From assembly GCA_947575235.1 (NCBI GenBank), contig CANPMT010000003.1, forward strand, positions 25,079-89,078: 64,000 nt of DNA, in the 5' to 3' direction. The notes below the pieces were generated by a model. The model did no database searches and had not been told where the DNA came from. It saw only the letters and a program-made list of their open reading frames with translations. Position 1 is the first letter of the stretch. Each line of letters starts with the position of its first letter. Below, in pieces: positions 29,401 through 37,698 of the stretch. The position numbers and the translations under genes are program-made. The DNA comes from an uncultured Porphyromonadaceae bacterium. GTDB lineage: Bacteria; Bacteroidota; Bacteroidia; Bacteroidales; Muribaculaceae.

Positions 29401-30056
29401 AAGGGAATAAAGAAGGTTTTATCCTTTTGCAGTTGTGTGGTCATGGCAACCTCATAGAGGTCAACCCCGAAATAGGCGAGTATACGGTTGTTGAAATGGA
29501 ACAGCAACTCGTTAGGTTCGCGATCCTCCATCCACTGTCGTTTGCTCTCCTCCACGCTTTGTCCGGTGAGCTGATTTTTAAGCTCAATTGCTATCACTGG
29601 AATACCGTTGAGCATCAGCACCATATCGATTGTATTGTGATGCTTTGAAGAATAAGAGAATTGCCTGATAATGTGCAAGCGATTTGCTCGGTATTTTCGC
29701 ATAAGGTCTTCGTTCAGTTCCGAAGCTGGAGCGAAATATGCTATGCGTAGCTTTTCCCCATGCAGGACATGATCGTCAAGACCGTTGCGTAAAACATAAA
29801 TCAGCCCATACCGTGCTATATCCTCCTGAAGGATTTTATATAGATGTTCAGACGCATTTTCCGTACCATAGATTTTCAGATATCTCGCCCACAATTTGGG
29901 TTGCGTTTCCGTAATAAAATCGCGAAGCACGGTCAGGTCAATGGCCGCGTCCTTATTATATGTGAACTGGAAGCCACGCTCATATCCACCCTCTTCAAGC
30001 AGCCAGCGTTCGATGTCATCCTCAAAGTCCTTCTCCTTCAGATTCTCCTTATCCAT
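26403..30056 (-). CDS. hsdR: Type I restriction endonuclease subunit R
   Basis: N-terminal nuclease motif DMVLMLNGIPVIAIELKNQLTGQ; helicase motifs QHSAGSGKSNSIAWL, VVVDEAHSSQSG, FTATPKPKTL, YQTGFDEPKLHTMFVDK. Confidence 0.96.
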   Translation of the reverse strand: MDKENLKEKDFEDDIERWLLEEGGYERGFQFTYNKDAAIDLTVLRDFITETQPKLWARYLKIYGTENASEHLYKILQEDIARYGLIYVLRNGLDDHVLHGEKLRIAYFAPASELNEDLMRKYRANRLHIIRQFSYSSKHHNTIDMVLMLNGIPVIAIELKNQLTGQSVEESKRQWMEDREPNELLFHFNNRILAYFGVDLYEVAMTTQLQKDKTFFIPFNQGNNGAGNTGGAGNPDVPESEYVTGYFWKQVLQRDALLSILQRYISVQKEERIKIVVNKHGKEKEVKEESTKIIFPRFHQLDVVEKLTADTAANGAGHNYLIQHSAGSGKSNSIAWLTYRLASLHDAEQKDVFNTVFVITDRRVLNQQLQNTVLGFDHRLGQVEVIKDGDPSSKLGDIIRDGNARIVICTLHRFPYIYDKVGSQSGRRYAVVVDEAHSSQSGKNAEKTKAALADTDEALRELAEIEDKEVEQLEKEKDALMEDLLTQGQHGNISFYAFTATPKPKTLQTFGIPYPDPEKPGKMKHKPYHIYSMQQAIEEGFIKDVLQNFTPIGTAYEIAKNIAENPDYEETPATRAIKAYHDNHQHVIDQKVEIMVEKMREVTLQRMDGEAKAMIVCASRAHALRYFLAMKEYCKQNGYDDIRPLVAFSGKLEFGGDTYTESQLNSTPERRISEERLPLYFASDLYNVLIVADKYQTGFDEPKLHTMFVDKRLKNVKAVQTLSRLNRWQKLKKDTFVFDFSNTADEIKKAFEPFYKGTDLVEPVDVNYVYRFRKDIAQYHIWSETEEEAFYEIYKKYRGKKNALAALSGFFKPIMSRFDALEEEKRFELRSKIKNFVRFYSYMAQIARTFDRPLYKAYIFADTLYKLLPKTPHEKPDLSKKIMLVNSQFKQGETVAITLEGNKTVKGESGNGSGKPEKKRDLLGNIIDKINILYKGDFSEADRVIVEAIVNRLTNTKEAKKLSKKANNNGKQQFMEAVFPGVFDDVATTLYEEQTEAFKALFDNGEKYRQIMSQMAAALYDHFRDAPLIFDPEAFRKALYMNFNDEFADFPGLRPLNEVIDVFVKVLQAKSLPTLDGANDLLTDSFNRLFNDKKLTIVDRRRHFNTILTKFETYLKKLYWLINGKELRNNRDPEKTPTLADCIFAFEELKSLKFKERKKYQRMYGYLDTMRNLRNDESHVTPDASEEEIIASSRIVTTLYLYITAHSMTELEVTGKF

Positions 30057-30062
30057 AACCTT

Positions 30063-31481
30063 TTATTTAATTGTGGTTTTACCGGTAACGGCTTCGAGTA
30101 TTAGGCTTTGACGATACTGCCTAAGCGTCTCAATCTTCTCTTGCGTTACTATTATCAATTCGTCAATCTCAGCACATTTCGCGTCAAGAAATGCCGCTAT
30201 CTCCTGCTGCTCTGAAAGAGGAGGAGTTGGCACAATGAAATTTTTAACGCAAGCCATATCTGCATATGGGAACGTAGTACCGATTGCGGTTTCCCGACAG
30301 AACTTACCCAAGATAAACATGTAGTAGAAAATGTATTGCTTATCTACTCGGTTGTCCAGCGATTTACGAATCTTTAGATTCGTAAATCGCTGATTCGCAA
30401 GCGAATCAGCAATTAGCATTGCGTGCTCTCCTATGGAGGCTGTGCATATCGCCAGAATGTAAGAACCGGCTTCAAACATGCCACCATTTTTTACGGCTTC
30501 GGGAGTGATGTATTGAATTGATTCGTTTAGTTTACGTCCGGATTTACGAATATCTTCCATTCTGTACCAAGGAATAGTTCCATTGGTCCAAAATGAAGTC
30601 TCAGATTTTGAAGGTGTATAACCATTTCTGAATTCAAAGAAATGTTGTACAGGTATTGCCTCCCAACCTAACGGGACATCTCCAATCCATTCGGAGCCGG
30701 AATAGCGAACCGGCGTGTCAGAATTGAGGCCGTGGGTTACGGCTTCTGTGATGACGGCTTGGCGGTAGGCTTCGAGGTCGGAAATCATCTGCTGCTCAAC
30801 TTCTATAAGTTCGTCAATCTCGCCACACTTACCGTCAAGCCATGTGGCTATCCGCTCCTGCTCTTCCAAAGGCGGTAAATAAAAGGATAGATTTAGAAAA
30901 AAATCAGAAGAAACGCGCGGCATTTTAGTGCCATAGACAGAGCTTACGACAATTTTAGTAAATCCGTCGGAAAGCAGTATATATTTCACATATGCGGGAT
31001 TGCAATTATTTTTGCAACGAAATACAAAAAAATCGCCCACCGCATTACCTTCAAATTCTGCCTGCCATACTTTCATCAAATATGGACGGAGTTTTCCATA
31101 TACAATATCATTTTTAGAAAACGCGGTGCCATTACCATCAAACTTAGAATTTGATGCAATGTATTTTCCAGTTCCCGACTCAATATTTTCTAAACCTATC
31201 TTTGTTAAAGAATCAGATGCCGTTGTATTCAAGGATAAAAAATCTTTGAATCTACATAGAATCCAATGTTCAGGTGTATCGCCGATCCAAGGGATGCCGC
31301 TGTCTTTGAGTTTTGCAGATTTCTCACTGCAATCCAACCCGTGACAATTTGTCACGGGTTCGCCGATTTGAACATGGGTACAACTTGTACCCATGTTCAA
31401 ATCCAAGTCGCTACAGTTTCTAACTATTCCAACGACCTTTTTCAAATGGTTACAATTTGTTACCGGTTGATTTTCCTTCAT
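30063..31481 (-). CDS. hsdS: Type I restriction specificity subunit S with palindrome-encoded N-terminal extension
   Basis: Two TRD halves each starting with SGIPWIGDTPEHW / SGSEWIGDVPLGW and ending in LPPLEEQERIATWLDGKCGEIDELI / TPPLSEQQEIAAFLDAKCAEIDELI. Confidence 0.95.
   Translation of the reverse strand: MKENQPVTNCNHLKKVVGIVRNCSDLDLNMGTSCTHVQIGEPVTNCHGLDCSEKSAKLKDSGIPWIGDTPEHWILCRFKDFLSLNTTASDSLTKIGLENIESGTGKYIASNSKFDGNGTAFSKNDIVYGKLRPYLMKVWQAEFEGNAVGDFFVFRCKNNCNPAYVKYILLSDGFTKIVVSSVYGTKMPRVSSDFFLNLSFYLPPLEEQERIATWLDGKCGEIDELIEVEQQMISDLEAYRQAVITEAVTHGLNSDTPVRYSGSEWIGDVPLGWEAIPVQHFFEFRNGYTPSKSETSFWTNGTIPWYRMEDIRKSGRKLNESIQYITPEAVKNGGMFEAGSYILAICTASIGEHAMLIADSLANQRFTNLKIRKSLDNRVDKQYIFYYMFILGKFCRETAIGTTFPYADMACVKNFIVPTPPLSEQQEIAAFLDAKCAEIDELIIVTQEKIETLRQYRQSLILEAVTGKTTIK
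30357..30392. repeat. Palindrome inside hsdS TRD2 (17-bp arms, 2-nt loop)
   Basis: cagcgatttacgaatct-tt-agattcgtaaatcgctg. Confidence 0.85.
30389..30410. repeat. Second palindrome abutting the first inside hsdS (10-bp arms, 2-nt loop)
   Basis: gctgattcgc-aa-gcgaatcagc. Confidence 0.8.
31336..31360. repeat. Odd-length palindrome in hsdS N-terminal coding region (12-bp arms, 1-nt centre)
   Basis: aacccgtgacaa-t-ttgtcacgggtt. Confidence 0.9.
31365..31403. repeat. Odd-length palindrome in hsdS N-terminal coding region (19-bp arms, 1-nt centre)
   Basis: gatttgaacatgggtacaa-c-ttgtacccatgttcaaatc. Confidence 0.93.
31448..31464. repeat. Imperfect palindrome, first unit of the HsdS N-terminal repeat
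   Basis: ggttacaa-t-ttgttacc (one mismatch), same acaa-N-ttgt core as the two neighbouring palindromes. Confidence 0.6.
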
Positions 31482-32572
31482 AACTTTTTCTCCTTCCCTT
31501 CAATCCGACAGACACTGTCTGTTGAATTCATTTTTTTGAGTCTGGCGCTTATTGAGGCGTTCAGAGCGTTTTCCAAGTCGTATGAAGCTACACCAAGGGG
31601 CTTGGCAATGTCACTCAGCGACCACTCCACTGTAGTCTTGTCTTTATCCCGACATATAAGTAACCCCACAGTCGGGTTGTCATCATCCCCTTTAAGTAAT
31701 TCATCAACAGCTTTCACATAAAAGTTGAGTTTGCCAGCATGTTCCGGTTGAAAGGATGTACGCTTCAATTCACACACCACAAAACTTTTAATCCTATAGT
31801 GATAAAAAATTAAATCGGGATAATATGATGTCCCATCGGGCATACGAAGTTCCATCTGACGACCGACGAATGCAAAGCCTTTGCCAAGTTCCAATAGAAA
31901 CCGCGTTATATCGTTCACCAAGGCATCTTCAAGATCCTTCTCTACATACTCCTCTGGAAGCTGAACAAAGTCAAAATAGTATTGGTCTTTAAGAATGGAG
32001 GTGGCTTTTTCAGCGAATTCAGTAGGTAACTTTTCGTTGAAGTTGGTTATCGCCTTTCCTTGCGATTTGTAAAGATTGGCCAAAAGCTTGTCTTTCAATG
32101 CAGGTCGGCTCCAATTGTTTTGAATTGTCGATTCAATATAAAATAGGGCCTCGTCAATAGAGATACATTTTGAGACAATATCAATATGGTGCCCCCAGGG
32201 AACTTTCCCGAAATCTACGGGCATCTCTAATTGGTCAACGACTCGTTGACCAATTTCTATGCCTTGATTATAAAATGAATACCATCTTGCTGTATACTTG
32301 ATATTGGTAACTGAAAACCCTGAGACATTAGGAAAGGAGGTTCTTAGATCAAGGCTAATTTGCTGCACCACCTTAGCTCCCCATTTTTGCTCTGCTTTCA
32401 TGCACACAATGTCTCTGCCCAATTCCCAATAAAATTGGAGCATCTCCGTGTTGACTCTTATCGCTGCTTTTGTCTGACTAGCATGATAGCGCAACTTGAC
32501 TTGCTCAATCCACGCATAATAGCCTGGGTCGATATTCAGTCTTGACTTGTTTACAAAACTTGGCTTTTCCAT
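31478..32572 (-). CDS. DUF1016/YhcG-family PDDEXK nuclease-domain protein encoded within the hsd operon
   Basis: N-terminal DUF1016_N pattern (YYAWIEQVKLRYHASQTKAAIRVNTEMLQFYWELGRDIV), FGKVPWGHHIDIVSKC, C-terminal nuclease-like region PDLIFYHYRIKSFVVCELKRTSFQPEHAGKLNFY. Confidence 0.93.
   Translation of the reverse strand: MEKPSFVNKSRLNIDPGYYAWIEQVKLRYHASQTKAAIRVNTEMLQFYWELGRDIVCMKAEQKWGAKVVQQISLDLRTSFPNVSGFSVTNIKYTARWYSFYNQGIEIGQRVVDQLEMPVDFGKVPWGHHIDIVSKCISIDEALFYIESTIQNNWSRPALKDKLLANLYKSQGKAITNFNEKLPTEFAEKATSILKDQYYFDFVQLPEEYVEKDLEDALVNDITRFLLELGKGFAFVGRQMELRMPDGTSYYPDLIFYHYRIKSFVVCELKRTSFQPEHAGKLNFYVKAVDELLKGDDDNPTVGLLICRDKDKTTVEWSLSDIAKPLGVASYDLENALNASISARLKKMNSTDSVCRIEGKEKKL
32229..32255. 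repeat. Odd-length palindrome in the DUF1016 gene (13-bp arms, 1-nt centre)
   Basis: aattggtcaacga-c-tcgttgaccaatt. Confidence 0.9.
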
Positions 32573-34575
32573 TACTTGCCTAAGATTTTGGACATCAACT
32601 CCTGTTCACGCTCACCGAGGGTGCGGAAATGCTCGAAGATCTCGGCGGCAGGGCGTGGTGCCGTGTAGCGGTAAAACTCACGGGTGAAGGGTATCTCGTA
32701 GCCGATTTTGGTTTCATCGTCGTTATACCAAAAATCGGGAGCGTATGGACGCACGTTGGCTTCGAGGAATTCATCGGGGTCGGTTTTCCACGGAATTATC
32801 TCACTGTCCTTTAGGTCGGGGTCTGGAGCAATACTGCTATCCATCTTAGTGGGCTTTACGCGGCACTCCATCTTCTGGTCGGCATCCTTGACACCGAAAT
32901 AGTTGCGCACCAACGCGACCTTACCCTGCGGTATCTTGATTTTTGCTTTCTCAAACTCATAGAAGAATGAGAAGTCGGGAAATGCGGGATTTCCGTTCGG
33001 AAAGATTGATTGCCAATAGTCGGCAAGTTTTTTAAGCAAGGGGCGGTCTGCGGACTTTACGCCCATTGCCTCGCATTTCTCCTCGGAATATTCAACTTTA
33101 GAGTATGTCAACCGCAGAGGACGGTAGGTAAAGACCTTGCGGTACTTGAAGTCGTCTGTGTCCTTGATGCGACTCTCTACTCGGGTGTCACCATCGGTGT
33201 ACTCCCAGTTGGCAAAATCCTTGTATGCCTTGACTATGAGGTCACGGCAACGGTCGGTAATCTCCACGCGCTTGTTGCCGAGGCTCTTGCGGCGTTTTTC
33301 AAAGCATTGACTCGCGTCAATCAGTTGAACTTTGCCACGACGGTCCTCCGGCTTCTCTTTTGAGATAACCCAGATGTATGTGGCTATTCCTGTGTTATAG
33401 AATAGATCGTTGGGAAGTTGAATGATAGCGTCGAGTCAGTCGTTTTCAAGAAGGAATCCACGGATGTTGCTTTCGCCACCTTCGGCATCGCCCTTGAATA
33501 GCGGTGAACCATTTTGGATAATAGCCATGCGACCGGAGTCTTTGAGCTTGGACACACCATTGAGTGTGAACAGCATCTGCCCGTCGCCAATGGCGGGTAG
33601 CCCAGCGGCAAAGCGGTCGCCTTCGCCGGTTTCTTTCTCAACCTGAGCTTTTGATGTCTTCCACTCGATGCCGAAGGGAGGATTGGAAATGATATAGTCA
33701 AACTCATACCCCTTGAACTGGTCGTTGCCGAGAGTGTCACCCTGACGCATATTTTCAGCATTGCCGCCCTTGATGAGGGTGTCGGCTTTTGCGATGGCAA
33801 ATGTCTGATTGTTCAGTTCCTGACCGTGTGAGGTGATGTCGGCATCCTCATCAAGCTGTAGCAGACGGTCAGAAAGACAACCGAGCATCTGCGACGTGCC
33901 CATAGCCATATCGTAAATGTCAACGCTAACACCCTCTTCAGCGAGACGCTGCTCATCGCCAGCAATGAGAATGTCGGCCATGACATTGATGATGTCTCGG
34001 GCGGTAAAGTGCGCACCGGCCTGTTCATCGTAGCTTTCGGAGAATTTACGGACAAGTTCCTCAAAGATGTATCCCATATCTACGGACGATATACGGTCGG
34101 TACCGAGATATGCCCTGTCACTGTTGAATTCCTTTATTATAAGGTAAAGCAGACCATTCTCCTCCAGTTTGCTTATTTCCTTGTCAAACTCAAAACGGCG
34201 GATTATATCAATCACATTTTCTGAAAAGTGCTGTAGGTAATCATCAAAATTGTCAGAAATATTATCCGGGTCGGCGAGAAGATTCTGGAAAGTGAACTTT
34301 GATGTATTGTAGAATTGCTGTTTAGATGCTTTAGAGAGAAAAGGAGACTTCAATACCGCATCCATATCGCCAAGTTCTTCATTACGTTTCCACACGGCTT
34401 GGCGTGTTGGTGCAAGTGTATCCTCAAAACGTTTGATGACACACATAGGCAATATGACATTGCCATATTCATGCGGCTTGTAGACACCTACAAGTTTATC
34501 AGCAATAGCCCAGATGAGAGCGGCTTTTTCCTGTCGGTTTATGGTGGTGAGCCTTTCGGCAGTTTGACTGTTCAT
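32572..34575 (-). pseudogene. hsdM: Type I RM DNA methyltransferase subunit M, interrupted by a single in-frame TGA at 33436-33438
   Basis: Upstream part (track ORF 33436..34611; likely start MNSQTAERL at 34575) includes IISNPPFGIEW and [14 protein letters not shown]. The same frame continues [65 protein letters not shown]... to the stop at 32572. Confidence 0.9.
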
Positions 34576-34607
34576 GACGATGATTTTACTACCTTGTATT
34601 GGATTGG

Positions 34608-37001
34608 TCACTCAAAGAAGCTGTCGGTCACTTCCTCCTCCTCGACTGTGCCGTTGCCTACGTATACCTCGCCGCCGCAAGCGGAGAAGTCGGCCGGGAA
34701 TTCAAACTTGGCGTCCTGCTTGTAGGGGAGGGAGCGGTCGGCGTAGACCTTCTGCATGTATATGCCATAGATAGGCAACGCTGCACGTGCTCCCTGGCCG
34801 AGAGCCATGGTGTTGAAGTGGATGTAGCGCTCCTCGCCACCTACCCAAACGCCTGTCACCAGGTCGGGGGTGAAGCCCATGAACCAGGAGTCTGAGTTGG
34901 AGTTGGTCGTACCGGTCTTGCCACCCATCTGGGCTGTGATACCGAAACGGCTGCGGAGACTCGCCGCCGTACCGCTGTCTACCACATTGAGCAGAATCGA
35001 GAGAATCTTGTAGTAGGCATCCTCGCTTGTCACCTCACTGCGGTGGGGCGTGGCCGAGTAGATGAGGTTACCCTGGTTATCCTCGATGCGGGTCACGAAT
35101 ACCGGGTCAACACGCATACCCTTGTTGGCGAAAGTGGTATAGGCCGACACCATCTCCTTGACGGGGACGTCAACCGTTCCCAAAGCGAGCGGTAGAGTGG
35201 CGTCGATATGGCCCGTGACACCGAACATTCTCATCTTGTTGGCAAGGTTTTTCGCTCCAAGTTCATTTACAAGACGGGCGGAAATCCAGTTGTTGGAGTT
35301 GGTGAGAGCCCAGCGTAGGTCTACCATCTCCCCGATACGGGCTGAGCCGGAGTTACGGGGCGACCAGTTGCCGAAGGTAGGCTGCGAGTTGAGGAACTGC
35401 GAGCAGGGGGTATAATCCTGTTCCATGGCCAGTGTGTAGAGGAAAGGCTTGGCCGTAGAACCGATCTGGCGCTTTCCGCGCGACACCATGTCATACTGGA
35501 AGAAGTTGAAGTCGGGACCGCCGACATAAGCCTTCACATAACCGTTGTGGGGGTCCATACTCATAAGACCGGTGCGCAGGATTGACTTCATGTAAAGCAG
35601 AGAGTCGTAAGGGGTCATGGTGACGGTCTTTGTGCCGGGACGGTATTTCCCGTTCTCCTTGACGTATGTGAAGATATCCATCTGGTAGGAATGATGGAAA
35701 GTCTTCTCGATCTCACTCTCCGGCACTCCGGCATTCTTGAGCACGCGCCATCTTTCGGTCTGCTTCATGGCGTTCTTGATGAGGTTCATCACTCCGGAAC
35801 GGCTGAGCTCCGAGGTATTGGTGGTGTATGGGCCTGTGGGCTGCCCTTTCTTCTCATTGAAGAAAGCGGGCTGGAGGGTGCCGCCGAGATGCTGGTTTAC
35901 AGCCTCTTCGGCATATTCCTGCATACGCACGTCGATAGCGGTGTAGATTTTGAGACCGTCAGTATAAATGTTGTAATACGATCCGTCCGGTTTAGGGTTC
36001 TTGAGAATCCAGCCATACATCGGGTTATCCTCCCACTGGGTGGAATCAGTGTTATACTGACCCATGGAGAGTATGTAGGCCATTTCCGACTTATACTTTG
36101 AACGGTCGGGGCGAACCGGTTTCTTTGCATTCATGAGCATACGGATCTCCTCGCGCAGGTAAGGGGCACCCCCTTCGCGGTGGTCAACCTTGTGATAGTC
36201 AAGGCCGAGGGGGAGCTGTTTGAGCGAATCGGCTTCCTCACGTGAGATTTTTCCCGCCTTCACCATCTGGTCGATCACCACATTTCGGCGGTCGCGTGTA
36301 CGTTCCGGGTGACGGAGGGGGTTGTAATAGCTCGGGTTCTTGAGCATGCCCACCAGCATGGCAGCCTCCTCAGCCTTAAGGTCGGCCGGCTGCTTGTTGA
36401 AATAGACATTGGCGGCAGTCTTTATGCCCACTGCGTTATTGAGGAAGTCGAAGCGGTTGAGATACATATTGATAATCTCCTGCTTGGTGTAGAAACGCTC
36501 GAGTTTGATGGCGATCATCCACTCTATAGGTTTCTGCATGGCACGTTTCAGCATATTGCTTGACGGGCGGGAATAGAGCTGTTTTGCAAGCTGCTGTGTG
36601 ATGGTAGAGCCACCACCCGACGACTTGTCGCCCATAAGGAGGGTCTTGACGCCGGTGCGGCCGAGTGCAATGAAGTCAATGCCGGAATGGCTCATGAAAC
36701 GTTCATCCTCGGTAGAGATGAGGGCGTCGATCACGTAAGGGGAGACAGTCTTATAGTCGGAATTGACACGATTGCCCGCTCCGGCGAAGTAACGGCCTAA
36801 TTCAGTGGTGCCGTCAGAGGCGATCACCACTGATGCGAGTTTATCGTGAGGGTCTTCCAGCTCCTCGATAGGGGGCATGTATCCGATTACACCATTGTAG
36901 ATAAGGAGGAGGAAAAGGGCAATTACTGCTCCCAGGCCCAGGAACGATATCCAGAGCCATTTCACTATGCTGCGGTTGCGGGCGAGTTTCTTATCGGTCA
37001 T
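34608..37001 (-). CDS. Penicillin-binding protein 1A (bifunctional transglycosylase/transpeptidase)
   Basis: EDERFMSHSGID; GGSTITQQLAKQLYSRPSS; KRQIGSTAKPFLYTLAME (SxxK), TNSNNWIS (SxN), GKTGTTNSNSDSWFMGF (KTG). Confidence 0.95.
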   Translation of the reverse strand: MTDKKLARNRSIVKWLWISFLGLGAVIALFLLLIYNGVIGYMPPIEELEDPHDKLASVVIASDGTTELGRYFAGAGNRVNSDYKTVSPYVIDALISTEDERFMSHSGIDFIALGRTGVKTLLMGDKSSGGGSTITQQLAKQLYSRPSSNMLKRAMQKPIEWMIAIKLERFYTKQEIINMYLNRFDFLNNAVGIKTAANVYFNKQPADLKAEEAAMLVGMLKNPSYYNPLRHPERTRDRRNVVIDQMVKAGKISREEADSLKQLPLGLDYHKVDHREGGAPYLREEIRMLMNAKKPVRPDRSKYKSEMAYILSMGQYNTDSTQWEDNPMYGWILKNPKPDGSYYNIYTDGLKIYTAIDVRMQEYAEEAVNQHLGGTLQPAFFNEKKGQPTGPYTTNTSELSRSGVMNLIKNAMKQTERWRVLKNAGVPESEIEKTFHHSYQMDIFTYVKENGKYRPGTKTVTMTPYDSLLYMKSILRTGLMSMDPHNGYVKAYVGGPDFNFFQYDMVSRGKRQIGSTAKPFLYTLAMEQDYTPCSQFLNSQPTFGNWSPRNSGSARIGEMVDLRWALTNSNNWISARLVNELGAKNLANKMRMFGVTGHIDATLPLALGTVDVPVKEMVSAYTTFANKGMRVDPVFVTRIEDNQGNLIYSATPHRSEVTSEDAYYKILSILLNVVDSGTAASLRSRFGITAQMGGKTGTTNSNSDSWFMGFTPDLVTGVWVGGEERYIHFNTMALGQGARAALPIYGIYMQKVYADRSLPYKQDAKFEFPADFSACGGEVYVGNGTVEEEEVTDSFFE

Positions 37002-37091
37002 TTTCTTAATTTATTTCAGATGCAAAATTACAAAAAAATCCCGAAAAGACCTACAGGTAACGCCCGGTTACAGCGTGGCAGGTGTGAAATA

Positions 37092-37694
37092 CTACAATTT
37101 TATGTCGGAGAGGTCAACTATCTTGTTGACAATGGCATAAATTGTGAGGCCTGTGGCAGAGTGTATCTCCAGTTTGCGGGCAATGTTGCGACGGTGGGTT
37201 ATGACGGTATGTATTGAGATGAAAAGCTTGTCGGCGATTTCCTGATTTGTCATACCCTTCACAACAAGCGAGATAATCTCCTTCTCGCGCTGCGAGAGAT
37301 TCTCTTTCTCATCTCCCTGTTCCTTGGAGAGGGTGCAGAGTGCCTTCACCTTGTTGCCGATAGTCTCGAGGTCGTCGATCACAGAGATGACATCCTCATA
37401 GAGTGCGGCTGCCTGCTTGTTGAGTTTACCCACCTCGATGGCAAGTATTTTCAGTTCCGCCTCGCCGACTTCGGCGCGCAGCTGCACGGGGTTGAAGAGG
37501 CCTCCGAAGGTAGGGTTTACGAGAATAAGGTCAGGGAGGCTGGCCTTCACACAGGTGATCAGGTCGTCGGGGTTCTTGACTTCCAGGATATTGGCTTGTA
37601 TGCCGGGGATTCTGCGCAGGCACTGTGAAAAACCGGCGGAAAGAACGGGAGAGGTCTCGGCGATGATAATATTGACTTTTTCTTCGCGTGACAT
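37092..37694 (-). CDS. LuxR/NarL-type HTH response-regulator-like protein
   Basis: C-terminal LSQREKEIISLVVKGMTNQEIADKLFISIHTVITHRRNIARKLEIHSATGLTIYAI. Confidence 0.88.
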   Translation of the reverse strand: MSREEKVNIIIAETSPVLSAGFSQCLRRIPGIQANILEVKNPDDLITCVKASLPDLILVNPTFGGLFNPVQLRAEVGEAELKILAIEVGKLNKQAAALYEDVISVIDDLETIGNKVKALCTLSKEQGDEKENLSQREKEIISLVVKGMTNQEIADKLFISIHTVITHRRNIARKLEIHSATGLTIYAIVNKIVDLSDIKL

Positions 37695-37698
37695 GATG

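Noticed and set aside
29340-29410. Gly/Asn-rich linker (NQGNNGAGNTGGAGNPD) in HsdR as an inserted repeat
   Set aside because: Such low-complexity NxGxGN linkers look ordinary for this HsdR family region; no palindrome in the DNA.
30357-30410. Invertible promoter or hsdS phase-variation switch
   Set aside because: Only one hsdS copy, no recombinase in the operon, and the arms are only 2 nt apart, so inversion would not change anything.
30063-31481. CRISPR-like array in the palindrome-rich hsdS start
   Set aside because: Units are palindromic with differing arms, spaced 33-39 nt and in frame; no identical repeats separated by unique spacers and no cas genes.
33436-33438. TGA recoded as Trp or selenocysteine in hsdM
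   Set aside because: Other genes here end normally at TGA (e.g. ddh, nadD) and no SECIS-like structure or Sec machinery is seen. A nonsense substitution or assembly error is simpler.
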